In this document: positions 46,398 through 57,204 of the stretch, in pieces
Layout of the letters: every line of letters begins with the position of its first letter
Position numbering within the stretch: the stretch's first letter is position 1
Translations under genes and position numbers: made by a program
The notes under the pieces: model-generated
Seen by the model: only the letters and a program-made list of their open reading frames with translations
Database searches by the model: none
What the model was told of the DNA's origin: nothing
Assembly (NCBI GenBank): GCA_027922465.2
Contig: BQMF02000591.1
Coordinates: 124,001-188,000, forward strand
Length of the DNA: 64,000 nt
Direction: 5' to 3'
Source: Turritopsis dohrnii
Taxonomy: Eukaryota > Cnidaria > Hydrozoa > Anthoathecata > Oceaniidae

Positions 46398-47509
46398 TCA
46401 ATCATCATCATTTCCAAACTCCAAGAAAACCTGCATTATTTTGATCCTTGCTTGTTGGTTCTGTTTTTTTGTAAGTGATTTAAATTGACCAATTAAACTT
46501 CTACAGAAAAGAGCGTCAGAATCATTATTTTCCTTTTGATCGTGCTGTATAGAGTCAATCAATAATTCATTGATGTCACATTCCTTTCGTTTTTTTGATG
46601 CTCGTCTTTGATCAGATTTTCCTGAAAAAGCTGAATCTGTTGGGGAAGGTACATCATCATATGATAAATCTCCAGTTGGTGAAAACTGGTGTTCAAAATT
46701 ATTTTGAATTTGAAAATTATTTGAAAGTGGGATATTACTCTCTTTTGGTCTTGTTGTCAGAACATCGTGCAAAAATGACAACTCCTTGAAATATTCACAA
46801 ACAGGTAATTTTTTCACTCCAGCACCAGATCGTGTGGCATTTTCTCTCTTTCTCAAACAACGTCGATAGTTGTCACGTAACTTCTCAAAAATCTTTTTAC
46901 ATTCATTTTCTGAAAAAAGGAAAAAACAGAAAAATCATGTCCCTTCAATAAATAAAAACATAAAAAAAATTGTTAGTCGAGACAACAGGTGTTTCTGCAC
47001 ATTGGGTTCCTTAATTTGATTTGTGATCTTTATTCAATAGTAAAAGCAATATCAACAACTTGTTTTGTTAAGTTGAATAAACACATTAGCACGATAAGAT
47101 GTCACCACATAAAAAACCTTTAGCTAATATACCATTGAACTGTGCAATTGACAATATTAGTGGTTGATCGATTACCTGGCAATTTAACAGATAAAGAAAC
47201 TCTCTTCCATGCCTCAATTTTCTTGAATTTATCTTTATGAAAGTTTGATGAGATATCCCAGATACTGGGGTATTTTCTAACTTCTTCAATTATTGTCTCC
47301 GAAATTGTTTCTGGATCTGGATTTTCTTGATTTTCCAGAGCATAATCTAGTTGTTTTTGTTGTTGGTCTTCTTGATTTTGATCATCACCTACTAGAGCAC
47401 TGACATCACATGTTTGAATTTCATGACGATTTTGTTGCCAAAACAAAAAGTTTTGTGGAAGATTCTTATTGTTACCGCACACCACGTTTTCATAACTAGA
47501 CAACGCCAT
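46398..47509 (-). CDS. MADF/Myb-like DNA-binding protein of the Harbinger
   Basis: Two exons, 47176-47509 and 46398-46909, joined by a GT-AG phase-1 intron, total 846 nt (281 aa plus TGA). The MADF core spans the junction: IIEEVRKYPSIWDISS before it and KIFEKLRDNYRRCLRKREN after it, with conserved Trp and the LRDxYRR signature. A C-terminal BESS-like segment reads FCRSLIGQFKSLTKKQN. In PIF/Harbinger systems this protein carries the transposase to the nucleus and to the TIRs. No breaks seen, so it may be intact although the transposase is not. Convergent with the transposase, about 255 bp between stops. Confidence 0.85.
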
Positions 47510-47763
47510 CTTTGTTTTGAAAGCGAAAAGAAAAATGCTGACAAAGTATATATAAAATCAAGCAATTTCATTGGTTAATATTTTTTAATTATTGTTTGCT
47601 ACGCCGTATCTCCGTCAAAAGTTGAGAAGATTTTAACTTTTTTTTGATACGTCGTTTTGAATTTCTGATACGCGTATTTCTGAGAACGAGCACAATGCGC
47701 ATGCTCACCGGTACGATACGGTACGATACGCGTATCATTTTTTCTATTGGAAATCCAGCTTAA

Positions 47764-48270
47764 AAACGCGTTGAGCGGACCGCTATTGGCGAATTGTAGA
47801 CTGAAAGAACAATAGCCGCCTTGCTCAGTGCGTTCTTAACCGCCTAGTGGAAAATCGGCTTTAGGCTTCCTTGTAGCGGGTGTGGTAATTCTTAGCGTTA
47901 CCCGGTGGATGGTTGGACATAAAAACGATCACCATGTGACTGTCCGGAACCGATTACCACGATCCACCATGAGTTATATGTAGCCATCAATTGTCATCAA
48001 AGAAAGTCATAAAGCTAAAACGCCGATTGCTTGTGGTGTTTGGCTAATAATATTTTTTATCAGAAGCATGCTGGCCTCTGTTATTCAAATTTGTTATTTA
48101 GTATATTGACAGATAAAATCTTAAGTAAGCAAGTTTATTAAATATTTCAACATTATGAAGCAAAATGAGAAAATATGTCGATTGACGTCATTTCTTTTCG
48201 CCAGCACACATGCATCATTACATTTCGATAAAAATTTAGTTGAGATTTTTTCAAACTCTTTAAATATCCA
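47764..48270. repeat. Duplicated segment Y, copy B (right part)
   Basis: Continues the match to copy A (about 21363-21840) past the MITE end, including GTTACCCGGTGGA and GTCATAAAGCTAAAACG. No gene. Confidence 0.75.
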
Positions 48271-48905
48271 TTAGAAATCTGCGTTTAAAACTTTAATTCA
48301 AACAAGAAATAGCCAAAGTTTACATAAAAAACAAGAAAAAAATATAAGAAGGTTTTATTGATCATGATCATACCAGGTTTGGAGGACAAAGAAGGAAAAC
48401 ACGAAGAACGACAATTTGTAGGCTTTCTTGCATACACAGAAATCCAATTAAAATCTTTCTACGGCAAGATCTGCCAAAAATCAGTGCATTGAATAAAATT
48501 TATCGAACGAAAGATTATCTAGAGCTAAAACATAATATACAAAAATAAAATGTTGTTGGCAAAATTTCAGATTTCAAGCTGTGCTTCAAAATCCTAGTCG
48601 TTCACTTCACTAAAACAACACAAAAGTAATATGAAAAATGTCTAAGCAATTTTAGCATACGAACTTCCTAAATAACATAGTATAATATAATAATAAATTA
48701 GGAAAGAGATACGAAAAAACATTCCACTTGCAGTACCATGCTTTGAAACGGGAAAAAAATTAAAGTCAGCTAATTAATTGTATTCCACCGTGTAACGTCA
48801 ACACGAAAGTTGGAAGATGATGATGATGAAGAACAAAATCGGAACTGACATTCGCCTATCTCGTGAAACTACTATGCCTCCTCGCTCGCTTACGCTCGCT
48901 GCGGG
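48271..48905 (+). repeat. Repeat R, plus-oriented copy
   Basis: Reverse complement of about 60755-61375 by eye: AGAAATCTGCGTTTAAAACT here matches AGTTTAAAACGCAGATTTCT there, and ACACAGAAATCCAATTAAAA matches its complement. No ORF. It ends in a GC-rich CTCGCTCGCTTACGCTCGCT patch near 48890. Confidence 0.75.
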
Positions 48906-48918
48906 GGCAATAAAAATA

Positions 48919-50146
48919 CAGTGTGTCCCAGAGAATTTCGGTCTGAGATTTTAACAAGCTATAACTTCTCACACATATATCACATTTCAGCAATTTTTAC
49001 ACCATTCGATAACATTTCTTTCAATGATTTTAAAAACCTATATTTTAAATGATTTAGTCCAACACCTTTGTAGTAAAAGGATTTCTTTAAACTGTCGCGG
49101 TCATTTACTCCTTAATAGTTAATAAAAGTAAGTTTTATTAAGGAATGGGTTACACGTATCAGAAGTGAAAGTCAAACCGGCGTGAAATTTCACGCCGGTT
49201 TGAAATTTTTTTAGGTTACACGTGTGTTTCACTTCACTTCACTTCGGGTATATTTCAATTCGCTTTCACTTCGGGTCAAAGTTAATTTGCAACTTGCAGC
49301 ATGATAAACATAAAAGATTTGTCTTAACTTATATTTTGTCTTTTTCAAAAAACAGAGAAAAAAAATGAATGAGCGTAAGCAGTTAAGTCTTTTGATCTTA
49401 TGTATATCGAGCATCTTAACCACCGCTTTGCTGTTATTACAACTTCAAGCAGTTATAGTCCAGCACCAAAGTCATCTTCGTCATCTTCAAAATGAAGCAA
49501 TAATGCTGCTAGTTTCCAAATAATAACGAAGTTAAAAATGGTTTATATTTGGAGAAAAAAAAACATAAGAAAATGCTTACAATTTTGTAATGTCAGACAT
49601 TTTCAACACTTTCCAAAGGGATTGCGAAAATGACTTTCTCTTAAAAAACACGATATCATCATTTTCTGTACATTTTTCTTTTCATAAAACATACATCAAG
49701 TTGCAAGATTACTTTTCACTTCGGTTTATGCACAAATATTTTGGGATACACGTGTTTTTCACGCCGGCGTGAGATTTCACTTCTGTCTTTTTGACAGAAG
49801 TGAAATTAGACCGGCGTGAAATTTCACTTCACCTAGAACGTGTAAACAATATGTGGCGTTTCTGAGGAGACCGAAGTGAGTTCACTTCACTTCACTTCGG
49901 GTTGCCGAAGTGAAATCGTACGTGTAACCACCCCCTCATTCAAATTTTTTATGAATTTTATGTTTGCGCTGCTTGTTTCTATAAAAAACTACTTCTTCAT
50001 TGGTTTCTTCATTTTTCACAAAAATACACTAGCCAAAAGATCTTGAAAATGCCTTTCCATCGATGTAAACCTTATTTTGAAATTCGGTAAATTCATTTAA
50101 AAAAACAGCTTTAAAGTTTACATTTCCAATATTATGAAACACACTG
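48919..50146. mobile_element. Mariner-like TIR element
   Basis: Starts CAGTGTGTCCCAGAGAATTT and ends with the inverse of CAGTGTGTTTCATAATATTG, flanked by TA at 48917-48918 and 50147-50148. Only the first 8 bp are truly inverted; the subterminal parts differ. Fragments of the same family occur at 21906, 23929, 34200-34400. It holds the nested element 49148-49929 and has no transposase. Confidence 0.8.
49148..49929. mobile_element. Palindrome-rich TIR element (782 bp)
   Basis: TIR GGTTACACGTA at both ends. It contains a 32-bp perfect palindrome at 49172-49203 centred on GAAATTTC, and many GAAGTGAA/TTCACTTC motifs in both orientations in each subterminal region (49165-49275 and 49745-49915). 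No coding function recognised. Nested in the mariner-like element. Confidence 0.8.
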
Positions 50147-50148
50147 TA

Positions 50149-50304
50149 CAGTGTTTCTCTGTATTTTTGCTTTACTTAAAAGCCACATAACCTCTCCCTT
50201 GAATAAAATTAAAATGATAATATCTCAATTTTTAATCAAATAGTTGAATAGTAAAAGTTGCATATCGAAAAACTAATCTCATGAAACACTTGTAGATTTG
50301 AACA
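50149..50304. other. Diverged Y continuation
   Basis: AAAGCCACATAACCTCTCCC resembles the sequence at about 21865-21890 in copy A. No gene. Confidence 0.4.
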
Positions 50305-50565
50305 ATGAAACAATCGCTGATTCTAAGTGGCGTACAACTTCTTGGCATTACATTTGATAGCCAGCTGCATTTTGCAGAGCACATCAACATGCTATGCAGA
50401 AAGTCTAGGGCCAAATCTAGTTCCTTGAAGATAATTTTCTATTCTATGCAAGAAAAGCAAAAAAACTGCATTTCTGTCCCCTTACATAGGCGTATTCAAG
50501 GTCAGTCACATAAGGTAGAGGATACCAACATTGCGATATTTCTTTTCAGTATTAGTATCAATTAG
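50305..50565 (+). pseudogene. LINE reverse-transcriptase fragment
   Basis: LLGITFDSQLHFAEHINMLC followed by a Lys/Ser-rich stretch resembles the segment after the RT thumb in CR1/Jockey-type LINEs (compare VLGITFDENLTWNAQ in the LINE at 29933-31507). About 50 codons, then unrelated sequence. A 5'- and 3'-truncated relic. Confidence 0.55.
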
Positions 50566-50930
50566 GTTAACTGCACGCTTTCCTTTTCTGCTTTAAATGA
50601 CTAAACTCTCCCCTACAAATTTTGACTGACCTCTGGCTACGCCTATGCCTTATATGGGGCTTTAGTTGTACGACGTCTGTTGCGAAAGTTGATAGAGTGT
50701 CAGAAAAAACACTCTGTATATTTTAAAATAAATATAAGCAACATATGAAACTATAAACTATAAATAAAACCTTCTTATTGTATTGTATCTTATTTTGTGA
50801 TCTGAATTAAATCTGCAAACTCTGTCATTTAGCCTTCGAATTTATTTCTCCACCCATCGAAATGTATGTACGATTTTAACTGCTCGTGCGATCTAAGAGA
50901 TCTGTAGTAGAAAATAATGACCCCTTAGAA

Positions 50931-50975
50931 TTAGGGTTAGGGTCAGGGGGCGGGGGGGGGGGGGGGGCGGGGGCT
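50931..50975 (+). repeat. TTAGGG pair next to a G-run
   Basis: TTAGGGTTAGGG followed by TCAGGGGGC, a run of 17 G, CGGGGGCT. Two exact metazoan telomere units adjoin a strong potential G-quadruplex. It may be an interstitial telomeric scar or chance; G-run length may also be affected by assembly error. Confidence 0.7.
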
Positions 50976-52183
50976 CAATAAATCTGGCCCCTCATGGTTG
51001 GGGCCGATGCGCCAAAAAAATATTTGAAAAATACTGCCTCTAGATTGCCTATAAAAGAACTCAAAATCTATAGTTTCAACATGATTTTCAATTTTTAGGA
51101 AATTTTTAGCCAAACATATTTATATTTATACACATCAGTTTCTTCTAGAACGAACCTACACAAGACATTGAAACAGCCAAATATAAAAAAAGATACTGTG
51201 TTCGTTATATTTGGTAGTAGTAGTTAAATTGTTTAGATATAATATAAACATGAAAATAACGACAGCTGCATAATTTACAAACTTTTGCCTTTTGTTTTTA
51301 TAATCGTATTTCGTATTAACTTCAATAACTATTTTTTCATCAAATTAAATAAACATACAAGATCATAACTCATGTTACTGCTAATTCTTTCACTTTTTGG
51401 CCCATTACTCTGCACACTGATTACATTTTTTGCCACTATTTATAATGGCTGCCAATTGTTTTTCGGCCTCGCACTTTTGATAGCGTTTTTTACGGGAGAT
51501 ACTCATCCAGTCAAATATATGTATATCATTGATACGTTCCGTCCGTAGCAAGGTTGTCATAATTGGCAGAATTTCTAATTTCTGACTTCTGAATTGTTGC
51601 AGGACGTCTTCAAGATGTTGTCACATTCTCTGCCTGATTTCTCTGCCTGGCGCAATTTTATACGACACACTATTTGAATTGAGCTTTTTTCGGATGGTTC
51701 AGTATTTCCAGATGTCCCCTTTGAAACCCAGATCTTGGTGGCAAGTTTTCTTTAGTTTGCAGGTACTTGGACTACGCTTTGGATGTAATGTTTATGTTAG
51801 TTTGAGTCTGATCAAGTGGTGATCGCTGGGAGAGTAACACATAATTCAACCGGCAAGCACACACGATTTTTCAGTGAAGGCCAAGTAAAATCTGTCAAGC
51901 CAAGATGCTTTTTTGGGGTTTCATGAGTTAAAATCGCACGGAGGTTAACAATGAGAAAATATACAGCCACATATCTCCACATCTTCTTGTTTAATTTACA
52001 TTAAATAACAACTCAACCGAATATCAGAAAACCGACGAAATTCAAACAATGAAGAAATTGATAGTTAAATAATATCACCAGAAGCTTCATTTTTAGAAAG
52101 ACAGAACAGAGAGATATGTTATGTTTTCTTTCTTGCTGTATATTCGACCATCACTAACAAGTGGTCTACATCAGAGTGAAAAG
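50976..52183. other. Intergenic, partly repeated
   Basis: No gene. 51790-52090 resembles 61720-62000 (GTTTATGTTAGTTTGAG, GATCGCTGGGAGAGTAACA), so it belongs to a dispersed repeat. The end (ACAAGTGGTCTACATCAGAG) resembles the sequence immediately after the BEL element. Confidence 0.5.
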
Positions 52184-52666
52184 TGTAGCGGTATCACTTC
52201 TCACGAAAAAGACAGGTTTGGAACATTGAGTTTACGTTCAAACTGAAATCACAATGAAATAAATACAAGTAAATTTAGTAAAAACTACATATAACTGAAA
52301 CAACAGAAAGAAGAAGGAAAAGAACAAAACCAAAACCTACCAGTTGGCCAAGTATATCGCTAGTGATACGCTATATATGTTTGACTTGAGTTGATTTGAA
52401 AAATGTGTTTGAATTGAGTTGATTTGAAAAATGTGTGTGTACAAAAATGAGAAAAACGTTGAATATATAGTGAAATAAACTAAACACCCTAGAGACATCA
52501 ACTCAGTAAATGACAAAATAATTACTAAAAAAATTAAAATTGATTTAAGATAAACTGAATGCACGAGAGAAACAAAACACTGAGACGCATTAAAAAACAA
52601 AAAAACACGTGACAATTACAATAAATATTTTTGTGTGTTTTTATATGAATAGGCGATCGCCTTACA
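52184..52666 (-). repeat. 3' LTR of the BEL element
   Basis: 483 bp. On the minus strand it begins TGTAAGGCGATCGCC and ends GATACCGCTACA (TG...CA). A TATAAAAA box (plus coordinates 52638-52645) lies close to its start. Directly upstream (52667-52674) a purine stretch GGCGGGAG is a candidate polypurine tract. Confidence 0.93.
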
Positions 52667-52704
52667 CTCCCGCCAAAAAAAACAAAACAAAACCACTTCC
52701 ATCA

Positions 52705-54606
52705 TTACGCATCCAAATCGACTTTCACTGCAATTTCGCCCAGGTCTTTCATCATATCACAATCATCAACGTGATGAATGATTACTAATGAACGAACAGC
52801 TCGAACCGTCTCTCTGTATACATTTTCATTCTCGTTTCTGTATCTGATAGTGGCCTTACGTGCCACACCATCACGACTGTACTCGAGGCTTTTAACGATT
52901 CCGTAAGTGTACGAATTTGAGATGACCGAATCGTTCTTTGTAAACAAGATAATATCTCCAACGTTGATTTTCTCGGAGATAAACCACTTTTGTTGCTGCA
53001 TTAATTTGGGAACATGAACGAGCAGCCAAACTTCGAACCATGAATTGAAGACGTCCTCATTCTCTTTGATAATTTTCGTGGGATTGACAGAAGTTGCGAC
53101 ACCAGATGGAGAGCGAAAATTATTGCGTCCAAGCAATAGACGATTTGGCGTTATCAGGTCCATACATTCAAAGTCACCAACGACGTTTCCAACTGCCAAA
53201 GGTAGATTGTTAATTTGATTTGCGATGCACGACGCCAGAGTCTCCCATTGGAGGATTGACAAACGATGATTCTGAATAGATTTCTCGATTGATTTGTTGA
53301 TTTCTCGAATTTTTCTTTCAACTTTGCCATGCATTGCGTGACCCTGCACCGGAAAAATATCGAATTCAACTCGAGAATGCTTCGTCAGATGACCTTTGAT
53401 GTTGATAAAATCAAGTCTCATTTCTTTGCAGGCTTTTACGAGCTGACTCCCTTCGTCGCAAAATAGTCTTTTAGGATATCCATGTTCGAACGAAAATCGG
53501 TTGAAGGCAAGGATAAACGATGTTGTTCCATAGTCGTCCATGATCTTGATCTTGACAGCTGAAGTTGCACAGCAGCAGAATACGACGAGCCACACTTTGA
53601 CAGTTTTGCGTTTTTGATAAGGTGCGTAGGAAAGATATGGTCCGGAAAGGTCAACTTGTGTGTAGTAGAATGCTGGAGCTATTGTTATGTTGCATCTTGA
53701 TATAGGTCCCATTGCAATGTCAACGGTACGTTTTGCCAGATACTTACAGCGCTGACAGGAACTCTTAATGGATTTGATGAGCATTCTCCCCTCGCTAACG
53801 AAGGCTTTTTGAAGAAGGTAGCGAAGCGTTGTTTCGATACCTGAGTGTTTGACTTCGGGGTGATACCAATGAATGTCAAGAGCGATAGCATAGGCAATTG
53901 GAGATTTTCTGTCCACGACAGGAACACAGAAAAATGTAGATGATAAATCCTTCATTGATCTGGTAAATCGCCCAACAATAGAAATTTCATCGTCTGCTAA
54001 GATTCTACCGGTGTACATCAGAATTCCATCGCTGATCTTCGTGAAATTTTTGTATTTTGATCTCGGTAAGAATTGAGTGATCTCTTGGGATGATTTCCTG
54101 AAATAATAGTTTTCAGCAGCTTTGATTTCTTTGTCGCTGATGACGATAGTTGAAGAATCGATTGTCAGAAACTTTTTTGATCCTGTTCTTACTCGGTTCA
54201 CCAAGATGTAGATATACTTGTAGACAAGTGCCATGATACGAATCGTTGTAGTAAATCGATGCCGATTGGGATCCAGAAGATATTTCGAAAACTTGTACCT
54301 TTCTGATACTCCCTCAAGCGATTCAATGTGGTAACTTTGAACGATACTCTTCTCTTTGTTGACCTCAGCGATTTGTTGGTTTGACAGCTTCAAATCGTCC
54401 ACAGATTGTATTGGAAAGGATATTTTCGGTTGCTTCATCCATTCGTGTCCATTGATCCAGGATGATGACTGATCAATGTCTTTGAAGGTGACGCATCTTC
54501 TTGTACCAAGGTCTGCAAGATTTTGATCCGAAGGAATATAGAACCACTGTTCCTTTTCTGTAAAACGTTGAATCTCCAAAATGCGACTTCGGACGAACTT
54601 CTTCAA
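52705..54606 (-). pseudogene. BEL pol, RNase H end plus integrase
   Basis: A 633-codon ORF. It starts within the RNase H C-terminal side (SDQNLADLGTRR), then an HHCC-like zone with CQRCKYLAKRT. The integrase core follows with the first Asp in QVDLSGPYL, the second in FCDEGSQL and a Glu in GKVERKIREI. A C-terminal domain ends near GDIILFTKND and IRYRNEN. In frame with the upstream pol ORF but separated from it by a TAG stop at about 54679. Confidence 0.9.
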
Positions 54607-54678
54607 TGGTTTCTCGTCGTTAACGATCCAATAGAGTGTTATCTGGCTATCTGTTAGCTTGATTGAAGTTTTGTAAAG

Positions 54679-57204
54679 CTACTTCAAAGATCGTCTTACA
54701 ACTTCACCAGTATGGGCGTTGACCAGGGCTGCAAGTAGCTCGGCTCGAGGAAGCGTGTAATCTTTTGGCACCACTTTGGTTCTTGCAAAGATTAGTTGAG
54801 AAGAAAATTTTCCATTTGAACGGGGAAAGCGAACGTAGATGGCAGAGCATATTAGCGATTGTGAAGCATCGCCAAAATCAATGGTATCAACTTCAAGACA
54901 GGAAGCATCCGGAGGTATGACAGCACGTTTGAACCTGACGTTAGCGATCTCTTGCACCATCTCGAAATGATCCAACCAAATTGAACGTAAGTCATCGGGA
55001 ATTTGATCGTCCCAGTCAAGGTTTCTCAGCGATAATTCCCTTAAATCGAGTTTGAACGTTGCGACTATTGGAGCGATTCTGCCGGTTAGGTCGAAGATTT
55101 CGGCTATCTTTGATACGCAATGTCGTCGTGTGAGTCGAACGGGCACGATGTTGTCGGCAGAAGTTGATTTCCTGCCTCTGCGTTTCTTTGAGAAATTCAG
55201 TTGCGAGATGTTTATTGCTAACTCATCAGATTTTGGGTACCACATCATTCCTCCGACGCCAATTGTATTCCCGTCGTCCGAAAGATGCTCTGGTGGATCG
55301 GATCCGGAGAATGTGAAACCTTTTAAGTTGAAGTTGCCATGACTCAAGACGAATTCGATTTCATCAGCTCTTTGGTGTGCTTGCGCATGTGATGATTCAC
55401 CGGTCATACAATCATCAACGTAAGTGTCGTCCTGGATAATTTCGTTGACTTCAGGGTATTGATCTTTAAACGAAGAAGATACTGATCGTAGTCCATGCTC
55501 AGCCTGATTGCCACTTGATCGTATACCATACATCAATGTTTTGATGACTTTTTCGCGTGGTATCTTGGTCGGATCGAGGTTCTCTTGCCATATGTATCGT
55601 TGATAGCACCAGTGTTTTTCTTCTAGTCGTATGGTGTTATACATTTTTCGTACATCTGTGTGCATGGCGACGGGATGAGTTGACCAACGAATGAGTATCT
55701 CTTGTAGCTTATTAAGACTGTTTTTTCCTTTCGCCAATAAATCGTTGAGGCTAAAACCAGATGGCGTGGGATGCGAAGCATCATACACGACTCTGCATGG
55801 TGTGGTGACTGATGTTGCTTTCCAAACGACTCGCCATGGTATGAAGTTGTGGACTGTTGAATTGTACAGCATCGATTGCTGTTCAGGAAGAAGATTCTCG
55901 ACGTAGTCGACGAAACCGAGATCTTGTAGCTTTGATTCTGACGCGATGATCTCAGCTTTATCTTTTGGCGAATCGTTGAGTTTCCTGAGTTGCTGAAAGT
56001 AGATCTTCAGAGCAACGTGCTTATTCGGTGCTAATTTTGTGACTGGATCAGCAATGAAGGGTAAAGTAGCTGTAATCGTCTTTGTGTGATGGTCGATCTT
56101 CACGGAAGAATCAATGATATGCTGTTCGATTTCCTCTCTGATGCTGACTTCTTCTTGATGTTTCGAACTCTTACATTCTTTGCAGTCTCTGCACTTGACA
56201 CAACGGTACGTGATGGTTGAACCAGCATCTTCCGTCTCTTCAAAGTCTTTGATGTGACGGACAGGATAGGTTGACAAGTAGTTAACGTCTGGATTGACTC
56301 TGATACCCATTCTGTATAAGGAGAACTGCTCGCTGAAGAAACCAAGGTATTTCGTTTGATTGAAGTATGTTTGATGGATCTTGGTGAATATCTCGTGGGG
56401 TCCACCGATGACTCCACGACCACCATGTTGATTGTTGAAGACGGATTCGTAGATACTTAATCCAGAAGGTAGTTGGTAGATGAGTCTTGGATGATATCTT
56501 AGATAGCTAATACCAATCATAAAATGTACATCACCACCGACATATGACGCGGGTTGTGGTAGCTGAGATGAATCACCACCAGACGACTTAAAGCTTTTTA
56601 CGATGTCGTTATATACGTCAGTAAGCGGATAGTCTGGAAACGTTGTTGTTATTGAATCCAATGATATACCATTGAAGGAAGCAATTTTACCATCGTGAGG
56701 TGGGATCTTGACATTGTAGGCACCGAACGCTTGCAATGATGTTTGACCAACTCCTCCAACTTGAGTGACCTGTGATGAAATTTGCGTTGCTTTTGATGAG
56801 AGCGACTGGATAGCAGAACGTTTCACAATAAAATCACTACAACCAGAATCAAAGAATATCGTGTAAGGCTTTCTGTCAATTGATATCGTTTGAAAGAGAT
56901 AAATTCCACGTTCACCGTCGGACCCTTGCTCAGTGATTTGATGGCTGGTCTTGAATGTTTCGTGTACATGAAATGATAGGCTGATATTCTTTGAAAACGA
57001 TGGAAGATTTGCATTTCTGATGCATCGTTGCTTGTACGTCGACAGAAGGTCCTTGTTGTTTTGATCATCCTTGTGTTCGTGACAGACGAGGACGTGCTTT
57101 TTTGTAGAATATTTCAGATGTGATACATGCTTACATGTAAAGTCTCGTTGACATCTTCCCTCCTTGTGTTTTTCAATTGATGCGCAGCGCCTGGAAAAAG
57201 ACAT
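54679..57204 (-). pseudogene. BEL pol, protease and reverse transcriptase
   Basis: An 841-codon ORF. The aspartic protease shows IFFDSGCSDFIVK near residue 115. The RT follows with MHTDVRKMYNTIRL and the catalytic DDTYVDDCMTG, then the connection and the start of RNase H (LEVDTIDFGDASQS). The Cys/His-rich beginning (CQRDFTCKH) continues the gag zinc-knuckle but in a different frame from gag. Ends at a TAG. Confidence 0.9.

Larger units (their letters stand above)
36124..47760. mobile_element. PIF/Harbinger transposon, 11.6 kb
   Basis: Perfect 49-bp terminal inverted repeats (36124-36172 and 47712-47760), starting AGCTGGATTTCCAATAG and containing the palindrome GATACGCGTATC. TAA flanks on both sides (36121-36123, 47761-47763). 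The empty site is visible in the paralogous MITE near 21350. It encodes a broken DDE transposase on the plus strand and a MADF-type partner on the minus strand, convergently arranged as is usual for the superfamily. Much of its length is a tandem array lying in the transposase intron. Confidence 0.95.
35697..47860. mobile_element. Harbinger-like MITE, copy B, split by the 11.6-kb Harbinger
   Basis: Left end near 35697 (CTAGTTTTCCACTAGGCGG), right end at 47860 (CCGCCTAGTGGAAAATCGGCT), flanked by TAA and TTA. Removing 36124-47760 and one TAA leaves an element like copy A at 20940-21451. Confidence 0.75.

Noticed and set aside
55052..55906. Plus-strand ORFs inside the BEL pol region
   Set aside because: Antisense shadows of the RT domain.
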